Both the position numbers and the translations under genes were made by a program. Below the pieces are notes generated by a model that was not told the origin of the DNA, made no database searches, and saw only the letters and a list, made by a program, of their open reading frames with translations. Shown here piece after piece: positions 7,191-14,823 of a stretch of DNA of 21,307 nt. Origin of the DNA: an uncultured Eubacteriales bacterium (GTDB lineage: Bacteria > Bacillota > Clostridia > Oscillospirales > Oscillospiraceae); the NCBI GenBank assembly GCA_900551355.1, contig URVR01000004.1, positions 1 through 21,307 on the forward strand. The letters are read 5' to 3'. The first letter of the stretch is position 1; each line of letters begins with the position of its first letter.

Positions 7191-8318
7191 ATGAAGGAAT
7201 TTATCATACGGGACGGAAAAAAGCTCCGTCTGGGCTACACCACCGGCTCCTGTGCCGCGGCGGCGGCCAAGGCCGCCGCATGGATGCTGCTGAGCGGCAG
7301 CAAAAAGGAGTCCATCCGCCTGCTGACACCCAAGGGCATGGAGCTGGCATTGGCAGTGGAGGACATCCACAGTTCCCCGGACTGTGTGCGCTGCGCCATC
7401 CGGAAGGACAGCGGCGACGACCCGGATATCACCCGCGACACCCTCGTTTACGCCGAGGTGCGGAAAACGGAGGACGCGGGCATTGTCATCGACGGCGGAC
7501 AGGGCGTGGGCCGTGTGACCAAGCCTGGACTTGACCAGCCGGTGGGTGCGGCGGCCATCAACTCCGTTCCCCGCCGGATGATCCGGGAAAATGTAGAGGA
7601 GGTCTGCGGCCTGCTGGGATACACCGGTGGTCTGCGGGTGGTGATCTCCGTCCCGGAGGGGGCGGCGCTGGCAAAGAAAACCTTCAACCCCCGGCTGGGC
7701 ATCGAGGGCGGCATCTCCATCTTGGGCACCACGGGGATCGTAGAGCCTATGAGCGAGCAGGCGCTGGTGGACACCATCCATGTAGAGCTGCGGCAGCGGC
7801 GGGAGGGCGGCGCGGACTATGTGCTGCTGGCCCCCGGCAACTACGGCGTAGACTATATCAAGGGTGCCATGGGCATCGACCCCGCCACGGCGGTGATGAC
7901 CTCCAACTTCATCGGCGACGCGCTGGAGATATGCCGGGAGCTGGGCTTCCGAGGGGTGCTGCTCATCGGTCATATCGGCAAGCTGGTAAAGCTGGCGGGC
8001 GGTATGTGGAACACCCACTCCCGATACGGCGACTGCCGCATGGACATCCTGACGGCCTGTGCCGCCGCAGAGGGGCTGCACGGCGGTGCGGCGGCGGAGA
8101 TGCTCTGCTGCGCCACCTGTGACGACGCCCTGCGGCTGTTGAAGGAGCAGGGACTTTATGACGCAGTGCTGCACCGGCTGGCCGGGCGCATTGACGACAT
8201 GATGCACTATAAATGCAGTGATATAGAGACGGGAGCCATCCTCTTTTCCAAGGAATATGGCTATCTTTGTGAGACGAAGGGCGCATCCAAGCTGCTGCGC
8301 CGGATAAAGGAGGACTGA
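7191..8318 (+). CDS. cbiD: Cobalt-precorrin-5B C1-methyltransferase CbiD
   Basis: CbiD is specific to the anaerobic pathway and methylates C1 after CbiG opens the lactone. The 375-residue protein carries the family hallmark LGYTTGSCAAAAAKAAA near residues 14-30. It also has VGRVTKPGLDQPVGAAAIN, then GISILGTTGIVEPMSEQAL, and LIGHIGKLVKLAGGMWNTHS near the C-terminus. It has no similarity to the class III methyltransferases beside it, as is known for CbiD. Its ribosome binding site is weak (TAGG), so translation probably depends on coupling to cbiC, 3 nt upstream. It ends in AAAGGAGG at 8306-8313, which serves cbiF. Its presence rules out the aerobic route. Confidence 0.95.
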   Translation: MKEFIIRDGKKLRLGYTTGSCAAAAAKAAAWMLLSGSKKESIRLLTPKGMELALAVEDIHSSPDCVRCAIRKDSGDDPDITRDTLVYAEVRKTEDAGIVIDGGQGVGRVTKPGLDQPVGAAAINSVPRRMIRENVEEVCGLLGYTGGLRVVISVPEGAALAKKTFNPRLGIEGGISILGTTGIVEPMSEQALVDTIHVELRQRREGGADYVLLAPGNYGVDYIKGAMGIDPATAVMTSNFIGDALEICRELGFRGVLLIGHIGKLVKLAGGMWNTHSRYGDCRMDILTACAAAEGLHGGAAAEMLCCATCDDALRLLKEQGLYDAVLHRLAGRIDDMMHYKCSDIETGAILFSKEYGYLCETKGASKLLRRIKED

Positions 8319-8320
8319 CA

Positions 8321-9076
8321 ATGGTACATTTTGTGGGAGCGGGCAGCGGCGCTGCCGACCTCATTACCGTCCGAGGCGCCAAGCTGCTGGGCGAGGCCGA
8401 CGTGGTGATCTACGCCGGCTCACTGGTGAATCCGGCGCTGCTGGACTACACCAGGGAGGGCTGCGAGATCCACGACAGCGCCAAGCTGACGCTGGAGGAG
8501 GTTATCGCCCTCATCGAGAAAGCGGAAGCGGATGGAAAGACCACTGTGCGTCTGCACACGGGGGATTCCAGCATCTATGGTGCGGTGCGGGAGCAGTTCG
8601 ACGAGCTGGAAAAGCGTGACATTGTCTACGATGTCTGCCCCGGCGTAAGCGCCTTCTGCGGCGCAGCGTCCGCGCTGCGGGCGGAGTACACCCTGCCCGA
8701 TGTGAGCCAGACCGTCATCATCACCCGCGCCCCGGGCCGCACCCCGGTGCCGGAGCGGGAGTCCATCCGCTCGCTGGCGGCCCATCAGGCCACCATGGTG
8801 CTGTTTCTCAGCACTTCACTGACCGAACTGCTGCAAGCCGAGCTGCTGGCGGGAGGCTATACCGCTGACACCCCGGCGGCGGTGGTCTACAAGGCCACTT
8901 GGCCGGAGGAGCATATCTTCCGCTGCACGGTGGGGACGCTCCACGAGACGGTGACAGGCAACGGTCTGACCAAGACCTCGCTGATCGTGGTGGGCAACTG
9001 CCTGGGTGACACCTATCTGCGCTCGCTGCTGTATCATCCCAACTTTACAACGGAGTTCCGCAAGGGGGCGCAATGA
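8321..9076 (+). CDS. cbiF: Cobalt-precorrin-4 (C11)-methyltransferase CbiF
   Basis: CbiF methylates C11 of cobalt-precorrin-4. The 251-residue protein shows VHFVGAGSGAADLITVRG at the N-terminus, YAGSLVNPALL, the LHTGDSSIYGAVREQ motif and CPGVSAFCGAASAL, all typical of CbiF/CobM. VYKATWPEE and KTSLIVVGNCLG lie near the C-terminus. The size matches the family. ATG 8321 lies 7 nt after a full AAAGGAGG site inside the end of cbiD. The stop overlaps the cbiG start by 4 nt (ATGA, 9073-9076). Confidence 0.96.
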   Translation: MVHFVGAGSGAADLITVRGAKLLGEADVVIYAGSLVNPALLDYTREGCEIHDSAKLTLEEVIALIEKAEADGKTTVRLHTGDSSIYGAVREQFDELEKRDIVYDVCPGVSAFCGAASALRAEYTLPDVSQTVIITRAPGRTPVPERESIRSLAAHQATMVLFLSTSLTELLQAELLAGGYTADTPAAVVYKATWPEEHIFRCTVGTLHETVTGNGLTKTSLIVVGNCLGDTYLRSLLYHPNFTTEFRKGAQ

Positions 9077-10083
9077 GAGCCGCCCTGTTCACTTTCAGCC
9101 GCGGTGGCTGCGCCACGGCGCGGCGGATACTGGCGGCGCTGCCGGAGGAGGCATGGATGTGCTATACCATGCCGCGTTTTGAAGAGCCGGGCTTTCTGCC
9201 GCTGGACAAGGCGGTATATGGCGCGAGCTTTTCCTCCATGGACGCACTGATTTTTGTGGGGGCCTGCGGCATCGCCGTGCGGGAGATCGCCCCCTATGTC
9301 AAAAGCAAAAAAACCGACCCGGCGGTGGTTTGCATCGACGAGACGGGGCGGTTTGTGATCCCCCTGCTCTCCGGCCATATCGGCGGCGCCAACGCGCTGG
9401 CGGTGGAGCTGGCGGAAAAGCTGGGGGCCACGGCGGTAGTCACCACCGCCACCGATGGCCGCGGCAAATTTTCCGTGGACGCATGGGCTGCCCGGCACGG
9501 CTGCGTCATCTCTGATATGGGGCTTGCCAAGGCGGTTTCGGCGGCGATCTTAGAGGAGGATATCCCCCTTTGCAGCCAGTTTTCTCTGCCCGCCCCCCTG
9601 CCGGAGGGTACGTTTGCCGGGGAGAGCGGCCCGCTGGGCGTTTTCATCGGCTGGCGCGCCAGAACGCCCTTTGCCCGCACCCTGCGGCTGATCCCTCGCG
9701 TACTGCGGGTAGGTGTAGGCTGCCGGCGGGGCATCTCCGCCGAGGCGGTGGTGCGTGCGGTGCAGACAGTGTTCGCGGAAAATGGGCTGGACACGGCGGC
9801 CATCTGCGGCGTCTGTTCCATCGACCTGAAGCAGGACGAGGCAGGCCTGCTGGCCGCCTGTGAGAAAAACAACTGGCCGGTGCATTTTTACACGGCGCAG
9901 CAGCTGCGGGATGTGGCGGGTGACTTCACTCCCTCCGACTTCGTCTGCTCCGTTACCGGCGTGGACAATGTCTGTGAGCGGGCGGCGCTGCTGGATGCCG
10001 AAAAACTGATCGTACAAAAAACAGCGCGGGACGGCGTGACCGTCGCCGTTGCGGCGGAGCATTGGGAGGTGCGCTTTGGGTAA
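9073..10083 (+). CDS. cbiG: Cobalt-precorrin-5A hydrolase CbiG
   Basis: CbiG opens the delta-lactone of cobalt-precorrin-5A and releases the C20 carbon as acetaldehyde; it exists only in the anaerobic pathway. The 336-residue protein has the N-terminal domain (FVGACGIAVREIAPYVKSKKTDPAV and LLSGHIGGANALAVELAEKLGA), a variable central part (about 120-205) and a C-terminal domain opening with VGVGCRRGISAE. The C-terminal domain also holds TGVDNVCERAALL. All three parts are present. The start is in an ATGA overlap with cbiF, and the last 8 nt overlap the TTG start of cbiH. Confidence 0.95.
   Translation: MRAALFTFSRGGCATARRILAALPEEAWMCYTMPRFEEPGFLPLDKAVYGASFSSMDALIFVGACGIAVREIAPYVKSKKTDPAVVCIDETGRFVIPLLSGHIGGANALAVELAEKLGATAVVTTATDGRGKFSVDAWAARHGCVISDMGLAKAVSAAILEEDIPLCSQFSLPAPLPEGTFAGESGPLGVFIGWRARTPFARTLRLIPRVLRVGVGCRRGISAEAVVRAVQTVFAENGLDTAAICGVCSIDLKQDEAGLLAACEKNNWPVHFYTAQQLRDVAGDFTPSDFVCSVTGVDNVCERAALLDAEKLIVQKTARDGVTVAVAAEHWEVRFG
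10064..10069 (+). promoter_or_regulatory. Ribosome binding site that fixes a TTG start for cbiH
   Basis: GGGAGG lies inside the end of cbiG, 6 nt before TTG 10076-10078. No ATG or GTG occurs in frame near the conserved N-terminus of CbiH. This site therefore supports TTG at 10076 over the more upstream TTG at 10049. Confidence 0.75.
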
Positions 10084-10807
10084 GGTAATTGTAGTAGGTA
10101 TCGGGCCGGGCAGCTATGAGGATATGACCATTCGGGCGGATACCGCCCTGCGGGCGTGTGACGCCATCGTAGGCTACCCGGTGTATGTGGATCTGGTGCG
10201 GGATCGCTACCCCGGCAAGGAGCTTCACTCCACCCCCATGACACGGGAGGCCGAGCGCTGCCAGCTGGCGCTGGAGCTGGCGCGCAGCGGTAAGACCGTT
10301 GCCATGGTCTGCTCCGGTGACAGCGGCATCTACGGCATGGCGGCGCTGGTCTATGAGCTGCGGGGCGAGGCGCAGGAGCCTGAAATTCAGGTGGTGCCTG
10401 GTCTGACGGCGGCTTGCAGCGCCGCAGCGGTGCTGGGTGCGCCGCTGACCCACGACTTTGCGGTCATCAGCCTCAGCGATCGGCTGACGCCGTGGGAAAC
10501 CATCGAAAAGCGGCTGGACTGCGCGGCGGCGGCGGATCTGACCATCGCCCTGTACAACCCCGCCAGCCACGGCAGACCCGACCACCTGAAGCGGGCCTGC
10601 GATATCCTGCTGCGCCGTCTGCCGGGAGAGCGGCTGTGCGGCATCGTGCGCAATATTGGCCGTGAGGGGCAGAGCAGCCGCATCCTGACGCTGGCAGAGC
10701 TGCGGGAGGCGGAGGTGGATATGTTCTGCACCGTGCTGATCGGCAGCGCCGCCGTCAAAACGGTGGCCGGTCAACTGGTCACACCCAGAGGATACCGCAA
10801 TGTGTAA
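10076..10807 (+). CDS. cbiH: Cobalt-precorrin-3 (C17)-methyltransferase CbiH
   Basis: CbiH methylates C17 and drives ring contraction to cobalt-precorrin-4. From TTG 10076 the protein is 243 residues, which is normal for CbiH/CobJ, and begins MGKVIVVGIGPGSYEDMT. Other motifs are GYPVYVDLV, MVCSGDSGIYGMAAL, VVPGLTAACSAAAVLGAPLTHDF and LYNPASHGRPDHL, where NPxSxxR-type sequence is a CobJ hallmark. The gene overlaps cbiG by 8 nt and the downstream fusion gene also by 8 nt. The C-terminus ends soon after the methyltransferase domain, so there is no fused iron-sulfur or CbiG extension. Confidence 0.94.
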   Translation: MGKVIVVGIGPGSYEDMTIRADTALRACDAIVGYPVYVDLVRDRYPGKELHSTPMTREAERCQLALELARSGKTVAMVCSGDSGIYGMAALVYELRGEAQEPEIQVVPGLTAACSAAAVLGAPLTHDFAVISLSDRLTPWETIEKRLDCAAAADLTIALYNPASHGRPDHLKRACDILLRRLPGERLCGIVRNIGREGQSSRILTLAELREAEVDMFCTVLIGSAAVKTVAGQLVTPRGYRNV

Positions 10808-12788
10808 TATCTGCGTGTTTGCCGGCACCACGGAGGGCCGGGAGCTGGTGGAATTCCTGGCCGGACAGCCGGTGCAGGCTACGGTATGCGTGGCCACGGA
10901 GTACGGTGAAACGCTGCTTCCGGAGGCGGAAAACATTACGATTCTGGCGGGACGCATCCCGGTAGAGGACATCATCCGGATGCTGCAAAGGATGCGGTTC
11001 GATCTGGTCATCGACGCTACCCACCCCTATGCCACCTCCATCACCGAGAGCATCTGCACAGCCTGTCGGGAAACGGAGACGGAGTATCTGCGCCTGCTGC
11101 GGCAACCCTCCGAACAGACGGAGGATGTGGTCTGCGTGGAGAATGCGGCGGCGGCCGCCGCATTTCTGGAGAGTACGCGGGGCAATATCCTGCTGACCAC
11201 CGGCAGTAAGGAACTGGCGGCGTATAGCGGCATCCCCGATTTTACCCAGCGGGTATACGCCCGGGTGCTGCCGATGGACGCGTCGCTGGAGGCCTGCCGC
11301 GCAGCGGGGCTGAAGGCCGCCCATATCATCGCCATGCAGGGGCCCTTCTCCGAAGAGATGGATCTGGCTACACTGCGGTTTGCCGACGCCGCATGGATGG
11401 TGACCAAGGACGGCGGCGAAGCCGGCGGCTTTCCCGCCAAGGTGTCTGCCGCCCGGAAGGCAGGCGCAGGTATGGTGGTCATTGGCCGCCCGCCCCAGCG
11501 GGAGGGGCTTCCCTTTGCGGCGGTGCTGGATGTGCTTTGTAAGCGGTTCGGCTGCACCGTCCGGCCGCAGGTGCGGATCGTCGGCATCGGCCCCGGCAGC
11601 CGGGAGGCTATGACCCGTGAGGTCAGTGAAACCATTGAGGTGGCGGACTGTCTCATCGGCGCAAAACGGATGCTGGAGGCTGTGGCGCGGCCGGGACAGC
11701 ACACCTGCGACGCCATTGCGCCGCAGGATATTGCGGACTTTATCCGCACCCACTGGGAGTACCGCCGCTTCGCGGTGGTCATGTCCGGCGATACCGGCTT
11801 CTTCAGCGGCACGAAAAAGCTGCTGCCCCTGCTGGAGGGCTGCGACACGGCGGTGCTGCCGGGTTTGAGCTCGTTGTCCTATCTGTGCGCCCGGCTCCGG
11901 ACCTCCTATGAGGATGTCCGGGTGGTGAGTCTCCACGGGCGGCAGCACAACATTCTGCCGGAGGTGCGGGCAACCAGCCGCCTCTTTGCGCTGGTAGGCG
12001 GCGAGCGCGGCATCAACGATCTGTGCCGTACGCTGACAGAGGGTGATCTGGGCCACGTCTCTGTGTATGTGGGCCAGCGGCTGGGCTACCCGGATGAGCG
12101 CATCGTGCGCGGCACGGCAGCGGAGCTGACGGATGGTGTCTATGCCCCTCTGAGCGTGGCGCTTATCGAAAACCCCCATCCCGACGCGGTGGTCACACCG
12201 GGTCTGCCGGATGACGCCTTTCTCCGCAGTGCGGAGGGAATGCCCGTGGTTCCCATGACCAAAAGTGAGGTGCGGGCGGTGTGCCTTTCCAAGCTGCGGC
12301 TGACGGAGCGGAGCGTCTGCTGGGACATCGGCGCCGGTACCGGCTCAGTGTCGGTGGAAATGGCCTTACAGGCAAAGCAAGGGCTTGTCTGCGCCGTAGA
12401 GCGGCGAGAGGATGCCGCAGCGCTGCTGGGGCAAAACCGTAATCGGTTTGCTTTGGAAAACTTACAGGTGGTCTGCGGCAGCGCGCCGGAGGCCTGCGTC
12501 GGTCTGCCAGCCCCCACTCACGCATTCATCGGCGGCAGTGCCGGCAATATGCACGAGATCGTGGCGCTGCTGCTGGCAAAAAATCCCCATGTCCGCATCG
12601 TGGCCACGGCCGTTTCGCTGGAGTCCGTGGCTGAGCTGACGGACTGCCTGACGGCGTTCCTCTTTGCGGAGACGGAGGTGGTATCCCTGCAAGCGGCGCG
12701 GGACAGAAAAGCCGGAAGCTACCACCTGATGAGCGGACAGAATCCCATTTATATTTTTACGATGCAGGGCGGAGGAGAAACGGCATGA
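10800..12788 (+). CDS. cbiJET: Fused precorrin-6A reductase / C5,15-methyltransferase-decarboxylase (CbiJ-CbiE-CbiT)
   Basis: One 662-residue protein covers three consecutive activities. Residues about 1-253 are the CbiJ/CobK reductase: VFAGTTEGRELVEFL at the start, DLVIDATHPYA, and MVTKDGGEAGGFPAK near the end. Residues about 256-460 are CbiE, a class III methyltransferase opening with VRIVGIGPGS and including VVMSGDTGFFSGTKKLL. Residues about 466-662 are CbiT, with PMTKSEVRAVCLSKL, the SAM-binding WDIGAGTGSVSVEMAL and FIGGSAGNMHEIV. CbiE-CbiT fusion equals CobL and is common; adding CbiJ at the N-terminus is less so. ATG 10800 overlaps the cbiH stop by 8 nt. The stop overlaps the cbiB start (ATGA). 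The frame is continuous, with short linkers between domains. Confidence 0.95.
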   Translation: MCNICVFAGTTEGRELVEFLAGQPVQATVCVATEYGETLLPEAENITILAGRIPVEDIIRMLQRMRFDLVIDATHPYATSITESICTACRETETEYLRLLRQPSEQTEDVVCVENAAAAAAFLESTRGNILLTTGSKELAAYSGIPDFTQRVYARVLPMDASLEACRAAGLKAAHIIAMQGPFSEEMDLATLRFADAAWMVTKDGGEAGGFPAKVSAARKAGAGMVVIGRPPQREGLPFAAVLDVLCKRFGCTVRPQVRIVGIGPGSREAMTREVSETIEVADCLIGAKRMLEAVARPGQHTCDAIAPQDIADFIRTHWEYRRFAVVMSGDTGFFSGTKKLLPLLEGCDTAVLPGLSSLSYLCARLRTSYEDVRVVSLHGRQHNILPEVRATSRLFALVGGERGINDLCRTLTEGDLGHVSVYVGQRLGYPDERIVRGTAAELTDGVYAPLSVALIENPHPDAVVTPGLPDDAFLRSAEGMPVVPMTKSEVRAVCLSKLRLTERSVCWDIGAGTGSVSVEMALQAKQGLVCAVERREDAAALLGQNRNRFALENLQVVCGSAPEACVGLPAPTHAFIGGSAGNMHEIVALLLAKNPHVRIVATAVSLESVAELTDCLTAFLFAETEVVSLQAARDRKAGSYHLMSGQNPIYIFTMQGGGETA

Positions 12789-13747
12789 TGTGGTCGCTTG
12801 CGGCACTTGTTATCGGCTTTTGCATAGACCTTCTGGTGGGCGACCCCCATGGCTTTCCCCATCCGGTAGTTCTGATTGGAAAATGTATCAGTGTGTTGGA
12901 GCGGGGGCTGCGGTGCATATGCCCCAAAACGCCCTCCGGCGAGCGGGCGGCGGGTGCCATCCTGTGGGGCGCGGTGGTCATCGTATCCACCGCCGTCCCG
13001 GCTCTGCTGCTGTGGCTGAGCGGTCTGGTCAGCCCGTGGCTGCGTCTGGCACTGGAAAGCGTGATGTGCTGGCAGATCTTGGCCGTCAAGTCCCTGCGGG
13101 ACGAGAGCATGAAGGTCTATGACGCGCTGGAAAGCGGGGATTTGGCCGCCTCCCGCCATGCTGTTTCCATGATCGTGGGGCGGGATACCGACCGGCTGGA
13201 CGATGCCGCCGTGACCCGTGCCGCCGTGGAAACGGTGGCGGAAAACACCTCCGACGGCGTGGTGGCGCCGCTGCTGTTCCTGGCCATCGGCGGCGCACCG
13301 CTGGGATTTTTCTATAAGGCGGTGAACACCATGGACTCCATGCTGGGGTATGTGGAGCCGCCCTATAAGAACATCGGTCTTGTACCCGCCAAGGCGGACG
13401 ATGTGGTGAATTATATCCCGGCGCGGCTGTCCGCCCTGCTGATGCTGACGGCGGGCGGCCTGATGGGACTGGATATTTCAGCGGGCTGGCGGATCTTCCG
13501 CCGCGACCACCGGAAGCACGCCAGTCCCAACTCGGCGCAGACGGAATCTGTCTGCGCTGGGCTTCTGGGCCTGCGTCTGGCCGGGGATGCGTGGTACCAC
13601 GGTGTACTGCACAAAAAGGAGTATATCGGCGACGCATCGCGGGAGATCACCCACGAGGACATCCCCCGTGTGTGCCGCCTGATGACCGTCACAGCGGTCC
13701 TCACCCTGCTTTTGAGCTGCGGGGTCAAGCTGTCCTTTGCGCTATAA
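12785..13747 (+). CDS. cbiB: Adenosylcobinamide-phosphate synthase CbiB
   Basis: CbiB is an integral membrane enzyme that joins adenosylcobyric acid to (R)-1-amino-2-propanol phosphate or a related amino alcohol. The 320-residue protein starts MMWSLAALVIGFCIDLLVGDPHGFPHP, the family's conserved N-terminus. AENTSDGVVAPLLF follows, then FYKAVNTMDSMLGY and a run beginning YKNIGLVPAKADDVVNYIPAR. A C-terminal hydrophobic segment (TVTAVLTLLLSCGV) closes the protein. GGAGGAG at 12771-12777 precedes the start, which overlaps the fusion gene stop. It is paired with cobD 11 nt downstream, which supplies its substrate. Confidence 0.96.
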   Translation: MMWSLAALVIGFCIDLLVGDPHGFPHPVVLIGKCISVLERGLRCICPKTPSGERAAGAILWGAVVIVSTAVPALLLWLSGLVSPWLRLALESVMCWQILAVKSLRDESMKVYDALESGDLAASRHAVSMIVGRDTDRLDDAAVTRAAVETVAENTSDGVVAPLLFLAIGGAPLGFFYKAVNTMDSMLGYVEPPYKNIGLVPAKADDVVNYIPARLSALLMLTAGGLMGLDISAGWRIFRRDHRKHASPNSAQTESVCAGLLGLRLAGDAWYHGVLHKKEYIGDASREITHEDIPRVCRLMTVTAVLTLLLSCGVKLSFAL

Positions 13748-13758
13748 AGGAGACATAG

Positions 13759-14823
13759 ATGCTGTATCAAACAGAAAATCAACACGGCGGCGATGTATAC
13801 GGCGGCGGTATCACGTTGGATTTTTCCGCCAACACCAACCCCCTGGGTACGCCTCCCGGCGTACTGGAGGCGGTGTGCCGGGCTCTGCCCCGGCTGCACC
13901 GCTACCCCGACCCCTACTGCCGCCGGCTGGTGCAGGCTATCGCGGGCCATGAGCAGGTGCCGGCGTCCTATATTCTCTGCGGAAACGGCGCGGCAGACCT
14001 GATCTACACATACTGCGCCGCTCTGCGGCCCCGGACGGCGGTGGAGCTGGCCCCCACCTTTGTGGAATATGGGGCGGGACTGGCGCAGGTGGGTTGCCGC
14101 GTAGAGCGGTATTTCCTGCATCAGGCGCAGAATTTCGATTTGGACGAGAGGTTTCTGTCCTTCTTAGAGGAGAAAAAACCGGAGGTGGTATTCCTCTGTA
14201 ACCCCAACAACCCCACCGGGCGGCTGATCCCGCTCCCTCTGCTGGAGCAGATCCTGCAATACTGCGCGGCACAAGGGGCGCGGCTGTTTCTGGATGAGTG
14301 CTTTCTCGATCTCACGGAGGACGGCGTCAGCGCCAAGTCCCTTCTGGCAGCGCACCCGGAGCTGCTGATCCTGAAGGCATTCACCAAGAGCTACGGCATG
14401 GCGGGCATCCGGCTGGGGTACTGCCTGTGCGCCGACAATGCGCTGCTGCACCGCATGGCGGCCGCGTCCCCGCCGTGGAACGTATCCTCACCGGCCCAGA
14501 GTGCCGGTGTGGCGGCGCTGGCGGAGCGGGACTTCCTGCAAAGGACGCTGTCCCTCGTCCGCACGGAGCGGCGGTGGCTCACGGATAACCTGGCGGCGCT
14601 GGGCTTCTGGGTATGCCCGTCCCATGCCAATTACCTGCTGTTCCGTGGGCCGCTGGGGCTGCGGGAGGGCCTGCTGCAGCAGGGTATCGCCATCCGTGAC
14701 TGTGGGAATTACAACGGGCTGGGCGATGGGTGGTATCGCATTGCGGTGCGGCCTCACGGGGAAAATGAAGCATTGATAACGGCCATCCGGCAATTCTGCA
14801 AGGAGAAATCGCTATGGCAATGA
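13759..14823 (+). CDS. cobD: L-threonine-O-3-phosphate decarboxylase (CobD-type aminotransferase fold)
   Basis: A pyridoxal-phosphate enzyme predicted to decarboxylate L-threonine phosphate to (R)-1-amino-2-propanol phosphate, the linker used by CbiB. The 354-residue protein resembles HisC. It has LDFSANTNPLGTPPGV at the N-terminus, YPDPYCRRL, GNGAADLIY (phosphate/PLP contact), FLCNPNNPTGRLIP, FLDECFLDL and the PLP lysine Lys210 in FTKSYGMAGIRLGY. SHANYLLFRG and YRIAVRPHGEN lie near the C-terminus. HisC is the main alternative, but the position between cbiB and cbiP strongly favours CobD. The last 10 nt overlap the cbiP start. Confidence 0.92.
   Translation: MLYQTENQHGGDVYGGGITLDFSANTNPLGTPPGVLEAVCRALPRLHRYPDPYCRRLVQAIAGHEQVPASYILCGNGAADLIYTYCAALRPRTAVELAPTFVEYGAGLAQVGCRVERYFLHQAQNFDLDERFLSFLEEKKPEVVFLCNPNNPTGRLIPLPLLEQILQYCAAQGARLFLDECFLDLTEDGVSAKSLLAAHPELLILKAFTKSYGMAGIRLGYCLCADNALLHRMAAASPPWNVSSPAQSAGVAALAERDFLQRTLSLVRTERRWLTDNLAALGFWVCPSHANYLLFRGPLGLREGLLQQGIAIRDCGNYNGLGDGWYRIAVRPHGENEALITAIRQFCKEKSLWQ

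Noticed and set aside
6753..8321. 522-codon antisense open frame across cbiC and cbiD
   Set aside because: Shadow of GC-rich coding DNA with no domain; both sense-strand genes are certain.
10049..10075. Upstream TTG start for cbiH
   Set aside because: It adds nine residues not seen in CbiH N-termini and lacks a spaced binding site; TTG 10076 has GGGAGG 6 nt before it.
10779..12179. 466-codon antisense open frame across cbiJET
   Set aside because: The same kind of shadow; the sense strand encodes well-conserved CbiJ and CbiE domains.
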